Positions 56,161 through 64,000 of a stretch of DNA of 64,000 nt are shown here, piece by piece. This DNA is from Photobacterium sp. GJ3 (GTDB lineage Bacteria > Pseudomonadota > Gammaproteobacteria > Enterobacterales > Vibrionaceae). The stretch covers positions 1,488,001-1,552,000 of the forward strand of contig NZ_CP073578.1 in NCBI RefSeq assembly GCF_018199995.1. Reading direction: 5' to 3'. The translations under genes and the position numbers were made by a program. Under the pieces are notes generated by a model that saw only the letters and a list, made by a program, of their open reading frames with translations, was not told the origin of the DNA and did no database searches. The number at the start of each line of letters is the position of its first letter. Positions within the stretch are counted from its first letter, which is position 1.

Positions 56161-56565
56161 ATGAATTCGCATTCTGTCGCCGCGAATACGCCCCTTGAGA
56201 GTGCCGGGAATCAGGTGTTACCTGTTGTTTTCAATATTCTCGATAAATGGGATTGTAACCAAAACCAGCAAATGGCATTGCTGGGACTGTCCAGTCGTTC
56301 AACGCTGAATAAATACCGCTCACATCCTGAATCCGCTAAGGTCTCTAAAGATCTGCTGGAACGAATGAGTTATCTGCTGAACATTCATAAGTGCCTGAGA
56401 ATTCTCTTCACTCATGAAGAAAGCGTTTATCGCTGGGTTCAAAAGCCAAACAGTCATCCCTTTTTTGCCGGTCGCAGTGCCATGGAGGTGATGGCGCAAG
56501 GGCGGGTCGCAGATTTATATGAAGTGGCAACCCGACTGAATGCATGGCGGGGAGGTCGCTCCTGA
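56161..56565 (+). CDS. Antitoxin of the Xre/MbcA/ParS (DUF2384) family
   Basis: 134 residues from the ATG after AAGGAGAAGGTG. The N-terminal Xre-like helices (NQNQQMALLGLSSRSTLNKYR) bind DNA; the C-terminal part (LRILFTHEESVYRWVQKPNSHPFFAGRSAMEVMAQGRVADLYEVATRLNAW region, in short matches) is the DUF2384 toxin-binding domain. It should neutralise the RES toxin encoded next and repress the operon through the two upstream palindromes. One base separates its stop from the toxin start. Confidence 0.9.
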   Translation: MNSHSVAANTPLESAGNQVLPVVFNILDKWDCNQNQQMALLGLSSRSTLNKYRSHPESAKVSKDLLERMSYLLNIHKCLRILFTHEESVYRWVQKPNSHPFFAGRSAMEVMAQGRVADLYEVATRLNAWRGGRS

Positions 56566-56566
56566 C

Positions 56567-57253
56567 ATGCAGAATCCGTATCCATCGAAGCAGTTTGAGG
56601 ATCAGTCCTGTTTCCGGTTGATCCCTTCAAAATATCCGCCGATTAATCTTTATGAAGATGTCGCTGAACCGGAGCAGCTGGAAGCAATTTTTGCCGTCGA
56701 GGCGCTGACCAATCCGCGTTTGGCAGAAGAAACCGGTGATTTTTCCCGCGTGCCGGCAGATGAAAGGTTGGTCGGCATTCCGCATTGTAGTTTTGTGATG
56801 GCTGCGTTCACGCATGTGAATCCGGATGGCGGCCGTTTTAATACGGCAGATTTCGGGGCTTATTATGCTGCAAGTGATGTGAATACTGCGCTGAAGGAAA
56901 CGGTTTATCACATGGAAAGAATTCTCGGATACACCAGGGAGCCTTCACAAGATATCCAGATGCGCAGCATTCAGGCCTGGTTTACAGCAGATCTGACCGA
57001 TTTAACAGCACAGGCACACTTAGACTCAGCGCTGTATCATCCAACGCATTATGGCGCTTCACAGGCATTGGCGGTGACTCTGAAAGAAAGCCGTTACGAC
57101 GGCGTATGGTATGAATCTGTTCGTCACTGCGGCCACCATTGTTTTGCTTTGTATAAACCGAATCTGGTTCATAAAGTGTGTCAGTCGGCCCATTATGTCT
57201 ACAAATGGAATGGCAGTGCGATCAATACCGTCCTCGAAATGAGTATGGTTTAG
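56567..57253 (+). CDS. RES-domain toxin (NAD+-degrading type)
   Basis: 228 residues. RES-fold features: CFRLIP near the N-terminus (conserved Arg), GGRFNTADFGAYYAA (second Arg), ETVYH (Glu) and HYGASQALAV (Ser), the residues that name the family. RES toxins such as MbcT deplete NAD+ by phosphorolysis or hydrolysis. Length is typical. Start chosen one base after the antitoxin stop; GGAGG lies 11 bases upstream. An ATG at 56540 would overlap the antitoxin by nine codons. Confidence 0.9.
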   Translation: MQNPYPSKQFEDQSCFRLIPSKYPPINLYEDVAEPEQLEAIFAVEALTNPRLAEETGDFSRVPADERLVGIPHCSFVMAAFTHVNPDGGRFNTADFGAYYAASDVNTALKETVYHMERILGYTREPSQDIQMRSIQAWFTADLTDLTAQAHLDSALYHPTHYGASQALAVTLKESRYDGVWYESVRHCGHHCFALYKPNLVHKVCQSAHYVYKWNGSAINTVLEMSMV

Positions 57254-57259
57254 TGAGTA

Positions 57260-57282
57260 AAAAGGGGCCAATTGGCCCCTTA
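57260..57282. terminator. Bidirectional hairpin after the RES toxin gene
   Basis: AAGGGGCCAATTGGCCCCTT, perfect palindrome with A and T flanks; may originally have served the carboxypeptidase gene from the other side. Confidence 0.65.
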
Positions 57283-57292
57283 TCTGTAGGAT

Positions 57293-57319
57293 TTACTTCA
57301 GGTAACGGTTTTCCAGGCG
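57293..57319 (-). pseudogene. Remnant 3' end of the M32 carboxypeptidase gene
   Basis: On the minus strand it reads CGC CTG GAA AAC CGT TAC CTG AAG TAA (R-L-E-N-R-Y-L-K, stop), the same frame and 20 identical bases as the true carboxypeptidase end at 63195-63221 (L-E-N-R-Y-L-N-N, stop). Upstream of 57317 the two sequences differ, so this is a cut-off tail. Confidence 0.65.
57297..57316. repeat. Left 20-bp direct repeat flanking the nucleoside cassette
   Basis: TTCAGGTAACGGTTTTCCAG, identical to 63202-63221 in the same orientation; looks like attL/attR or the product of recombination in the gene end. Confidence 0.75.
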
Positions 57320-57752
57320 TACTTCTCCAGTCAACTGAATGTTGATCTGTTGGTGCTGGCGAAACAGTAAGGCTGAGCAACGCGACACTCTTCCTAAAGC
57401 AGCCTCTGAAGAAAGTTGAAGTATTCATTGCTCTTAATTCTCTCGACCTGATTTGGCATACCTCAAAAATTGTGACCAAGAAACGAAATAGTGGTTATTT
57501 CCACTAATCATTTTGCCCTTGTCCTGGATTTATATCACATTAATATTCTTGCTTACCCCTAGATAACTCTGTTGATTACGTGAGCTGAGTCAAATTTGCC
57601 ATTCGCCTTTCTCTTTGCCTTGATACAAGTGAGCCTTCTGCGCATTTTATTATGCCAGTAAAAAGCATGATAACGCGTATTTTAACGATGGTTTTAAATC
57701 AGTATTGGCCATTACTATTTCTATAGACCTCACTAATAATAGAGATGTAGTT
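57320..57752. other. Left end of the cassette and xapA upstream region
   Basis: AT-rich non-coding. The frame at 57222-57479 on the minus strand crosses the terminator and is not a gene. Contains a possible CRP site (57576-57597). No recombinase gene or recognisable fragment of one. Confidence 0.4.
57576..57597. promoter_or_regulatory. Possible CRP site upstream of the xapA-like gene
   Basis: CGTGA-GCTGAG-TCAAA against TGTGA-N6-TCACA, eight of ten positions. Nucleoside operons are usually under CRP, so it is plausible; weak evidence alone. Confidence 0.35.
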
Positions 57753-58577
57753 ATGTCGTATGATCCAGTTATGAACGCCCTACAAACCATTCGTGAACGT
57801 AAACCCGGCTTTGCTCCGAAAGCAGCATTTATCCTTGGCTCAGGGCTTGGCGTGATTGCCGATGAACTGACAGACAGGGTCAGCATCCCTTATGAAGAAC
57901 TCGATGGATTTCCGGTAAGCACCGTTCAAGGCCACTCTGGTGAGCTGGTCCTTGGTTCAATGAACGGCGTCGATATCGTGTGTATGAAAGGCCGTGGTCA
58001 CTACTACGAACACCAAACCATGAAAGTGATGACGACACCAGTACGTACATTCAAAAAACTTGGTTGTGAGTTTCTTTTGGTGACAAATGCTGCGGGTTCG
58101 TTACGCCCTGAGCGTATTGATGTTGGTTCACTCGTGATTTTTTACGACCATATTAACACAATGCCCGACTCTCCAATGACGGGCGCAAATGATGAAGAGT
58201 ATGGACCTCGATTCTTCAGCTTAGCGAATGCCTATGACAAAGACCTACGTTGTGAAATGAAGACGATCGCGAAGAAGAACTCGATCCACCTCAATGAAGG
58301 GGTCTTTGTTTCTTATACCGGTCCGAACTTTGAAACAGCGGCTGAGATTCGCATGATGCAAATTATTGGTGGTGACGTCGTTGGTATGTCTGTCGTGCCT
58401 GAAGTCATTTCTGCGGCACACTGTGGTTTACCTGTTGTCGCCCTGTGTGCAATTACCAACATGGCGGAAGGCTTAGGTGATGTCGAGTTATCGCATGACC
58501 AAACGCTGAAGTGCGCCAAGCTGGCCGAAGCAGATTTTATTTCCCTGATTAAAGCATTCATGGCTGAACACTTTTAA
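57753..58577 (+). CDS. xapA: Purine-nucleoside phosphorylase, XapA (PNP-II) type
   Basis: 274 residues, very like E. coli XapA (xanthosine phosphorylase). It splits inosine, guanosine or xanthosine with phosphate into base and ribose-1-phosphate. Visible: LGSGLGVIADEL (phosphate loop), GFPVSTVQGHSGELVLG, MKGRGHYYE, TNAAGSLRP, GPNFETAAEIRMMQIIGGDVVGMS and ITNMAEGL. The start MSYDPVMNAL is preceded only by AGAGATGTAG. First of three genes with nupC and deoC; base composition looks lower in GC than in the flanking chromosome. Confidence 0.88.
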   Translation: MSYDPVMNALQTIRERKPGFAPKAAFILGSGLGVIADELTDRVSIPYEELDGFPVSTVQGHSGELVLGSMNGVDIVCMKGRGHYYEHQTMKVMTTPVRTFKKLGCEFLLVTNAAGSLRPERIDVGSLVIFYDHINTMPDSPMTGANDEEYGPRFFSLANAYDKDLRCEMKTIAKKNSIHLNEGVFVSYTGPNFETAAEIRMMQIIGGDVVGMSVVPEVISAAHCGLPVVALCAITNMAEGLGDVELSHDQTLKCAKLAEADFISLIKAFMAEHF

Positions 58578-58592
58578 AACCAAGGAGCGACA

Positions 58593-59855
58593 ATGTTTGC
58601 GATCGGATTTTTAGGTATAGCTGCCTTATTAGGCATTGGGTACGCAGCATCGACAAATCGTAAAGCGATCAAATTTCGAACCGTGGGTACCGCTTTTGTG
58701 TTGCAAATGGCTATTGGTGCGTTCGTGCTCTATGTTCCATGGGGACGCGCTGTTTTAGAAAGTATGTCCCATGGTGTTCATGCAGTTCTAAACAGTGGTA
58801 AGTCAGGCATTAACTTTCTGTTTGGTAACTTAGTTAACTTTTCAGTTGATGGCATTGGCTTTGTTTTTGCTCTGAACGTACTCCCATTGGTCGTCTTTTT
58901 CTCTGCACTGATTGCGGTCCTATACCACTTAGGAGTCATGCAATATGTGATTCGCATTATTGGCGGTGCGATGGCCAAGTTACTGGGTACATCGAAAGCC
59001 GAATCCATGTCGGCGGTGTCAAATGTTTTTGTCGGCCAAAGTGAAGCGCCGTTAGTGGTTAAGCCATACATGCCCAAAATGAGCGACTCAGAATTTTTTG
59101 CGGTGATGTGTGGCGGCATGGCGTCAGTCTCAGGCACCGTGCTCGCAGGTTATGCATTGATGGGCGTCGATATGGAATACCTTTTGGCGGCATCCTTCAT
59201 GGCGGCTCCAGGTGGATTGTTATTTGCCAAACTGATTATTCCAGAAACCGAGCAGTCACAATATACGGTGAGCAGTGATACAAGTTTTGCTGAAAATCGC
59301 GCTGAGAACATCCTCGGGGCAGCAGGAGAAGGGGCGGCAAGTGGGGTAAAACTGGCCGTGGCGATTGGTGCTATGCTCATCGCCATGATTGGTCTTGTCA
59401 CCTTGGTCAATACCGTGCTGGGTGGTATAGGTTCGCTCGTAGGTACGGATTTGTCACTGGAGTTAATTCTGGGTTGGATTTTCTCACCACTGGCTTTCTT
59501 GCTCGGTGTGCCAGCTGCTGACGTCACTATTGCAGGCTCGATGATTGGTAAGAAAATTATCGTGAACGAGTTTGTTGCGTATTCTGATTTAGCACCTTAC
59601 CTCAAAGAGCCAAGTGTCGTGCTGGCGCAAGGTCTGCATGTTCTGGACGAGAAATCTAAGGTGATCATCAGTTTTGCATTGTGTGGCTTTGCCAATATTG
59701 CCTCAATGGGAATCCTGATTGGTGGTCTGGGCACGCTTTGTCCTCAGCGTACCAACTTTATTGCTAAAAATGGCGTGAGAACACTGATTGCAGCCAGTTG
59801 CTCGAACCTGATGAGTGCAGCAATTGCCGGTATCTTCATCTCGCTTGTTATCTAA
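58593..59855 (+). CDS. nupC: Concentrative nucleoside transporter, NupC (CNT) family
   Basis: 420 residues, about ten membrane segments. CNT features: [44 protein letters not shown] (Gln and Glu contact base and ribose), [13 protein letters not shown] and the later [14 protein letters not shown]. It imports nucleosides with Na+ or H+. It starts 16 bases after xapA with a strong AAGGAG, so it belongs to the same transcript. Confidence 0.92.
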   Translation: MFAIGFLGIAALLGIGYAASTNRKAIKFRTVGTAFVLQMAIGAFVLYVPWGRAVLESMSHGVHAVLNSGKSGINFLFGNLVNFSVDGIGFVFALNVLPLVVFFSALIAVLYHLGVMQYVIRIIGGAMAKLLGTSKAESMSAVSNVFVGQSEAPLVVKPYMPKMSDSEFFAVMCGGMASVSGTVLAGYALMGVDMEYLLAASFMAAPGGLLFAKLIIPETEQSQYTVSSDTSFAENRAENILGAAGEGAASGVKLAVAIGAMLIAMIGLVTLVNTVLGGIGSLVGTDLSLELILGWIFSPLAFLLGVPAADVTIAGSMIGKKIIVNEFVAYSDLAPYLKEPSVVLAQGLHVLDEKSKVIISFALCGFANIASMGILIGGLGTLCPQRTNFIAKNGVRTLIAASCSNLMSAAIAGIFISLVI

Positions 59856-59923
59856 TCTCTTCCTTTGGAGGAGTGTCATTCTTAACGCGCTCCTTCTCTT
59901 TAAACACGTTACAAGGAAATGTC

Positions 59924-60685
59924 ATGAACACACTTTCAACGGTGGCTCAACAAGCTATTGGGCTTTTAGATCTGACAACTTTAACGAATACAGAGACGGA
60001 TGATTGTATCATCAAGCTATGCCAAAAAGCAGCGACCCCTTTTGGTTCCACAGCTGCTATTTGTCTCTATCCAAGATTTATTCCTATCGCCAAAAAGCAG
60101 TTAAAAGCGCAAGGAACTGAGGCGATTAAGGTGGCGACGGTGGTGAATTTCCCTCATGGCCATGACGATCTAGATATTGCGTTAGCAGAAACCCGTACAG
60201 CGTTGGCTTACGGCGCTGACGAAATAGATATCGTCTTTCCTTACCGAGCTTTAATGGCAGGCAACGAGCAGATTGGTTTTGAGATGATCCAATCTGCGAA
60301 AGCACTGTGCGGTAATGTTGCTCTTAAGGTCATTATCGAATCGGGTGAGCTTCAAACAGAAGCGTTGATCCGTAAAGCGACGAAGATTTCTATTCGTGCT
60401 GGTGCGGATTTTGTGAAAACCTCAACCGGTAAAGTGCCGGTTAACGCGACGCCAGAAGCGGCACGTATTATGGTTCAAACTATTTTCGATTTGGGCGTAC
60501 AGCACAAGGTGGGTTTTAAGGCGGCGGGTGGTGTAAAAACTACGGAAGATGCAAAGCTCTACCTAGAGTCTGCAGCCGATATTATGGGTAGCGATTGGGT
60601 GACAGCGAAACATTATCGTTTCGGCACTTCTAGCTTATTGGTTGATTTACTCAACACATTAGGTGCTGAGTCTCAAATGGAGTAA
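59924..60685 (+). CDS. deoC: Deoxyribose-phosphate aldolase
   Basis: 253 residues. Class I aldolase that splits deoxyribose-5-phosphate into glyceraldehyde-3-phosphate and acetaldehyde. The Schiff-base Lys lies in [10 protein letters not shown]; the helper Lys is in [30 protein letters not shown] and [12 protein letters not shown] match E. coli DeoC. The start has AAGGA 7 bases upstream. With xapA and nupC it forms uptake and catabolism of nucleosides; deoA/deoB are absent here, so phosphopentomutase must be encoded elsewhere. Confidence 0.93.
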   Translation: MNTLSTVAQQAIGLLDLTTLTNTETDDCIIKLCQKAATPFGSTAAICLYPRFIPIAKKQLKAQGTEAIKVATVVNFPHGHDDLDIALAETRTALAYGADEIDIVFPYRALMAGNEQIGFEMIQSAKALCGNVALKVIIESGELQTEALIRKATKISIRAGADFVKTSTGKVPVNATPEAARIMVQTIFDLGVQHKVGFKAAGGVKTTEDAKLYLESAADIMGSDWVTAKHYRFGTSSLLVDLLNTLGAESQME

Positions 60686-60705
60686 GGGGATTATTGAGGT
60701 CATAA

Positions 60706-60974
60706 AAGGCCACCGTACTCGTCCTTGATCTCCTTGGTTTTGCTTACACGGCAGTTTCTGCGTTATACAACGATAAAGGCACCCACACGCTGGGTTATAT
60801 CCCAGATTGGCGCTTGGAGAGTCACGTCGCTTAAGCTTCCTTAGGACAAGACGAAGTGATGAATGCGGCATCAAACAATGACGTGCTTGGTTCTGACATC
60901 GTGATTGAGGCAATAATTGCTCAATACGTTGGACTTTCAGCTCCTGAAAGTGGGCACTCTTTCTTACAGTCATA
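60706..60974 (+). pseudogene. Broken ORF between deoC and the EamA gene
   Basis: One frame stays open from 60706 except for a single TAA near 60833. It reads LVLDLLGFAYTAVSALYND, KGTHTLGYIPDWRLESHVA, stop, then ASLGQDEVMNAASNND and VLGSDIVIEAIIAQY to a final stop at about 60974. No start codon or ribosome-binding site. The two parts look like one protein C-terminus. Family not recognised. Confidence 0.5.
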
Positions 60975-60994
60975 ATATTAACTTACGTCTGACC

Positions 60995-61885
60995 ATGAAC
61001 ATTCTATTCGCTATGATCCCTGCCTTTTTGTGGGGAACCACTTATGCGGCGACCCAGTACACTTTACCGGATTGGCCGCCTATCTTGCTTGGCGCACTAA
61101 GAGCATTGCCAGCAGGGTTACTTTTACTGCTTATTCGCCCTTCTTTGCCGACTGCTAAAGAACTGAAAGCATTGAATATATTGGGAATATTCAATATTGC
61201 AATTTTCTTTACTTGTATCTTTATTATGGCCTTAACGCTTCCATCAGCAGTGTCTGGCGTGGGGATGATATCTGTTCCGGTTTTTGCCATGATTTTTCAT
61301 TGGATTATGGCGAGAAAGAAACCTACGGGTATACAAATGTTGAGCGGAGGGTTACTGGTTGTTTTAGCCTGGGTGTTGTTTAACCCAAGCTCATTAACGC
61401 TGAATCCAATCGGATTGATGGCGATGCTAGGGGCGATCGTGTGTCTCGTACTCGGCAGCAGTTTAACCAAGCAACTAGCCTCTGAAATGCATTGGTGGAA
61501 GGTGCTCACATGGCAACTGATTATTGGTGGTAGTCTCTTGCTGGTGCTTTCTTTCATCCATGCAATGTTCGATATAGATCAATACCGGAGCCTGATGAGT
61601 GAAATCCGTTTGAGAAACTTCCTAGGTCTGGCATGGCTGATCATCTTCACCACAGCCATTGCCTATGGACTGTATGTTTGGTTGCTACAACGCATGACCG
61701 TAGTTGAATTTACCTTTGGAGGGATTGCTAATCCAATAGCGGGAATCCTGTCTGGGATGCTGCTAGTCGGTGAAGTCTTTTCTGCTACGCAATACACCAT
61801 CATGGGGCTAATGATTGCAACCAGTTTGCTCCCACAGATTTATACTCGGCTAAAGCAACCTAATTTTAAAATAGTTAAATCCTAG
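60995..61885 (+). CDS. EamA/DMT-family exporter
   Basis: 296 residues with ten membrane segments in two EamA repeats, starting FAMIPAFLWGTTYAATQY and ending with the second repeat (GIANPIAGILSGMLLVGEVF). The substrate is unknown. The ATG at 60995 gives a conventional DMT start; ribosome-binding sequence is weak. A terminator follows, beyond which the LysR gene converges, so regulation by it is possible but unproven. Confidence 0.85.
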   Translation: MNILFAMIPAFLWGTTYAATQYTLPDWPPILLGALRALPAGLLLLLIRPSLPTAKELKALNILGIFNIAIFFTCIFIMALTLPSAVSGVGMISVPVFAMIFHWIMARKKPTGIQMLSGGLLVVLAWVLFNPSSLTLNPIGLMAMLGAIVCLVLGSSLTKQLASEMHWWKVLTWQLIIGGSLLLVLSFIHAMFDIDQYRSLMSEIRLRNFLGLAWLIIFTTAIAYGLYVWLLQRMTVVEFTFGGIANPIAGILSGMLLVGEVFSATQYTIMGLMIATSLLPQIYTRLKQPNFKIVKS

Positions 61886-61938
61886 TCATATAGCATGGGG
61901 TAGCTGTGAAGACATCGACGCTAATCCAGCGTATTACT

Positions 61939-61971
61939 CATACCCCACTCATTGTAAGTGGGGTATTTTTT
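61939..61971. terminator. Bidirectional terminator between the EamA and LysR genes
   Basis: ATACCCCACT / AGTGGGGTAT with a 7-base loop and T6 on the plus strand. Confidence 0.85.
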
Positions 61972-61976
61972 ATGGA

Positions 61977-62867
61977 TTAAAATTGCCCAGTAAAAGTTTT
62001 GACGGTAGGAGACATATCGCGAGGATCGTAGATCATACAAAGTCCTGCGGGTAAGTTTTCCTTGAGATTAACAAAATGAATGTGGTCCCAAGTATGCTGA
62101 GTAAAACTAGACGGGACTGCGGTGATGGTCATACTGGTCGAAACATAAGCCATCAGCGTCGTTGGTTCGACAAACTCATTTTTTATCAACGGGGTAAACC
62201 CTTGATGCATACAAGCGTCCATTACCAAGGCTGCTGAGGCAGAGTTTCGTTGCACCAAAAAGGAAAACTCTTCGTCTTTAAGATCCGCAAGGGACAATTT
62301 TTTCTTCGCTCGCAGGGGATGCTCATCTGACATTGCAATCACAAAGTTTTCATCTGTGATTCGTTTAGAGATAAGCGGGTATACATTCAACGCATCGGCA
62401 AATCGAGATAGGCCGACATCAATTTTTTTTTCAAGCAGTTGTTGTTTTTGTTGTTCAGGGCTGAGTTCTAACAGTTCGACACTAAAGTCAGGATAGAGAT
62501 GGTTAAATTCTTTCAGCATTCGACCAAAGCCTGCCCAAAATGCCGAGCTGACCATACCAACTTTAAGCGTATTGGTTAGGTCACGGCTGGCCTTTTGGAC
62601 ACGGTAGAGAGAGCGGTCGACACTGCGAAAAAGTTGCTCACATTCGCCGTGAAGAATCTCTCCAGGTGACGTTAGCACTACACTTCTAGAGGTTCGCTCT
62701 AACAATGTTACGCCCAAAATCGATTCTAGTTCTTTAATTTGCGCACTGAGAGGAGATGGCGTGATGTTGAGGTTTTTCGCTGCTTGGTTGAAATGACCAG
62801 ATTGGGCGACTTCATAAAAGTAGCGCAACATTTTTAATGTTACACGTTCAGAAAAAAAATCAGACAT
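61977..62867 (-). CDS. LysR-family transcriptional regulator
   Basis: 296 residues from the ATG at 62867 (GGGATC just upstream). N-terminal winged HTH: LKMLRYFYEVAQSGHFNQAAKNLNITPSPLSAQIKELE, with a LysR-type effector domain after the linker (VGMVSSAFWAGFGRMLKEF, DVGLSRFADA, PAGLCMIYDPRD). The inducer is unknown. Position beside the nucleoside genes and exporter suggests it regulates one of them. Low-GC codon use like the rest of the cassette. Confidence 0.9.
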   Translation of the reverse strand: MSDFFSERVTLKMLRYFYEVAQSGHFNQAAKNLNITPSPLSAQIKELESILGVTLLERTSRSVVLTSPGEILHGECEQLFRSVDRSLYRVQKASRDLTNTLKVGMVSSAFWAGFGRMLKEFNHLYPDFSVELLELSPEQQKQQLLEKKIDVGLSRFADALNVYPLISKRITDENFVIAMSDEHPLRAKKKLSLADLKDEEFSFLVQRNSASAALVMDACMHQGFTPLIKNEFVEPTTLMAYVSTSMTITAVPSSFTQHTWDHIHFVNLKENLPAGLCMIYDPRDMSPTVKTFTGQF

Positions 62868-63194
62868 AGTGATCCCTATATAAAATCCCAAACCCAGAAA
62901 CCTATCCACGCTGATGATGCAACATAATGAAGGATACAGGTTGCATTTGTGTAATTGAGCTGCTCCTCAAAAAAACGAGTCCAACCGAACCTGCGATATG
63001 CATTTTTATAACAACAAGCTTGGTGGCCTTGAAGCATGACTCATACTGCAATGCAGAAAGAAGAAAAAGCCTGCTCTCGAGCAACAAAGCTGTCTGAACT
63101 GGTTGTCCAAACTTGAGCTGAACTCATCAGCAGACTGCTTCAACTCCGTGCTAAACCATTCAGCGCAGCCAACGGCTGCGCTAGTGGGGTTTCA
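62868..63194. other. Right end of the cassette
   Basis: About 330 bases without a supportable gene; the frame at 62902-63087 lacks a ribosome-binding site. It ends in a perfect hairpin AGCGCAGCC/GGCTGCGCT (63162-63182) just downstream of the carboxypeptidase stop. No integrase or transposase is evident. Confidence 0.4.
63162..63182 (-). terminator. Hairpin downstream of the carboxypeptidase gene
   Basis: AGCGCAGCC / GGCTGCGCT, nine pairs, 3-base loop; no T run, so weak evidence for termination. Confidence 0.4.
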
Positions 63195-64000
63195 TCAATT
63201 GTTCAGGTAACGGTTTTCCAGATGCGTTTTGAAGAAGGTCGGGTTCAGACTTTCTCCCGTCGCTTCTTTCAGCAGATCATCCGTTGACAGGAAGCTGGCT
63301 TTTTTCCAGACGTGTTTATCGAGCCAATTGAAGATAGGTTGCAGGTTTCGTTCACGGATCAGGTTTTCGACATTCATTTCACGGCTCATCGCAGCCATAA
63401 ACTGAGCGGCATACATAGCACCCAGTGTGTATGACGGGAAGTAGCCAAAGCTGCCATCTGTCCAGTGGATATCCTGCATACAGCCATCCGTGAAATTTCC
63501 TTTCGTGGAAAGGCCCAGATATTCTGTCATTTTCTTGTCCCATAAATCCGGGATATCTGCGACTTCAATTTTACCTTCAATCAAATCACGTTCGATTTCA
63601 TAACGCAGGATAATATGAGCCGGGTAGGTCACTTCATCGGCATCAACACGGATGTATCCAGGCTCAACACGAGTGCAGTACAAGGCCATGTTCTCGGTGC
63701 TGAGTGCTTTGTCGTTATTCCGATCGAAGACTTCACGGGCAAGTGGCGCAAGCACTTCAATAAACGGCTGGCTGCGTGATAACTGCATTTCAAAGAACAG
63801 ACTCTGGGATTCATGAACGCCCATTGAGCGTGCTTCACCCACAGGTAAGCCAGCCCACTGAACAGGTAATCCCTGCTCGTAACGGGCATGGCCTGTTTCA
63901 TGAATGACACCCATGAGCGCGCTGGTGAAGTCTGCTTCGTCATAACGCGTGGTGATCCGAACGTCTGTTGGGACACCGCCGCAGAAAGGGTGAGTACTGA
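63195..64000 (-). CDS. Carboxypeptidase M32 (Taq type), 5' end outside the window
   Basis: The C-terminal 267 codons are present; the gene runs off the right edge. Zinc metallopeptidase: HPFCGGVPTDVRITTRYDE then HETGH (63888-63902) with the two zinc His and catalytic Glu, and GVHESQSLFFE with the third ligand Glu. It removes C-terminal amino acids from peptides in the cytoplasm. The end reads LENRYLNN, stop; the last 20 bases before the two Asn codons recur at 57297-57316, marking the cassette boundary. Confidence 0.93.
   Translation of the reverse strand, partial: STHPFCGGVPTDVRITTRYDEADFTSALMGVIHETGHARYEQGLPVQWAGLPVGEARSMGVHESQSLFFEMQLSRSQPFIEVLAPLAREVFDRNNDKALSTENMALYCTRVEPGYIRVDADEVTYPAHIILRYEIERDLIEGKIEVADIPDLWDKKMTEYLGLSTKGNFTDGCMQDIHWTDGSFGYFPSYTLGAMYAAQFMAAMSREMNVENLIRERNLQPIFNWLDKHVWKKASFLSTDDLLKEATGESLNPTFFKTHLENRYLNN
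63202..63221. repeat. Right 20-bp direct repeat flanking the nucleoside cassette
   Basis: TTCAGGTAACGGTTTTCCAG, the coding end of the carboxypeptidase gene; identical to 57297-57316. Confidence 0.75.

Noticed and set aside
62902..63087. 61-codon frame near the cassette end as a transposase relic
   Set aside because: No recognisable transposase motif, inverted terminal repeat or ribosome-binding site.

Overview
The window reads as a chromosomal segment of a marine gamma-proteobacterium of the Vibrionaceae, most likely Photobacterium or a close relative. The evidence is a set of uncharacterised families that I associate with this group (DUF3802, DUF3581, DUF2987), a potABC operon with two tandem potD genes, and Vibrio-like versions of hrpA, cobB, nagK, sanA and the SNT-motif dicarboxylate transporter. 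No rRNA, tRNA, CRISPR array or complete insertion sequence was seen.

Layout. 0-17 kb is housekeeping: DUF3802 protein, chemoreceptor, tapT, nagK, a DEAD-box helicase, a stand-alone fabH, a dicarboxylate/Na+ symporter, sanA, NAD-malic enzyme, a TerB-like protein and hrpA. 17.3-35.2 kb is one very large nonribosomal peptide synthetase (NRPS). Its frame is broken twice by what look like single-base losses in homopolymer runs (C5 at 26953-26957, G5 at 31211-31215). Repaired, it is a five-module line: C-[formyltransferase-C-like + half C]-A(Leu)-T / dual C/E-A(Ser)-T / C-A(Thr)-T / C-A(Leu)-T / dual C/E-A(?)-T-TE. It should make an acylated, probably cyclic, pentapeptide acyl-D-Leu-Ser-Thr-D-Leu-X. 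35-48 kb holds DUF2786, a CxxC protein, a copper-type DUF411/Cys-rich pair, a small HTH regulator, an oxidoreductase, a BCCT transporter, rsgA, DUF3581, a lytic transglycosylase, a YjbR protein, an outer-membrane protein and cobB. 48-53.3 kb is the potABC-potD-potD polyamine uptake operon. 53.7-57.3 kb has a membrane protein, a Bax-like glucosaminidase, DUF2987 and a Xre/RES toxin-antitoxin pair with two palindromic operators. 57.3-63.2 kb is a nucleoside-catabolism cassette (xapA-like, nupC, deoC, a broken ORF, an EamA exporter, a LysR regulator). It is bracketed by a perfect 20-bp direct repeat that is the 3' end of the M32 carboxypeptidase gene running off the right edge.

Most notable: (1) the NRPS with an unusual loading module and two frame breaks; (2) a 16-codon leader peptide with a strong ribosome-binding site upstream of rsgA, followed by five segments able to pair in alternative ways, the last being the rsgA ribosome-binding site, which suggests translational attenuation; (3) the cassette inserted at the carboxypeptidase 3' end with no visible integrase; (4) the Xre/RES pair with its double operator; (5) a 36-residue His-tagged membrane peptide.
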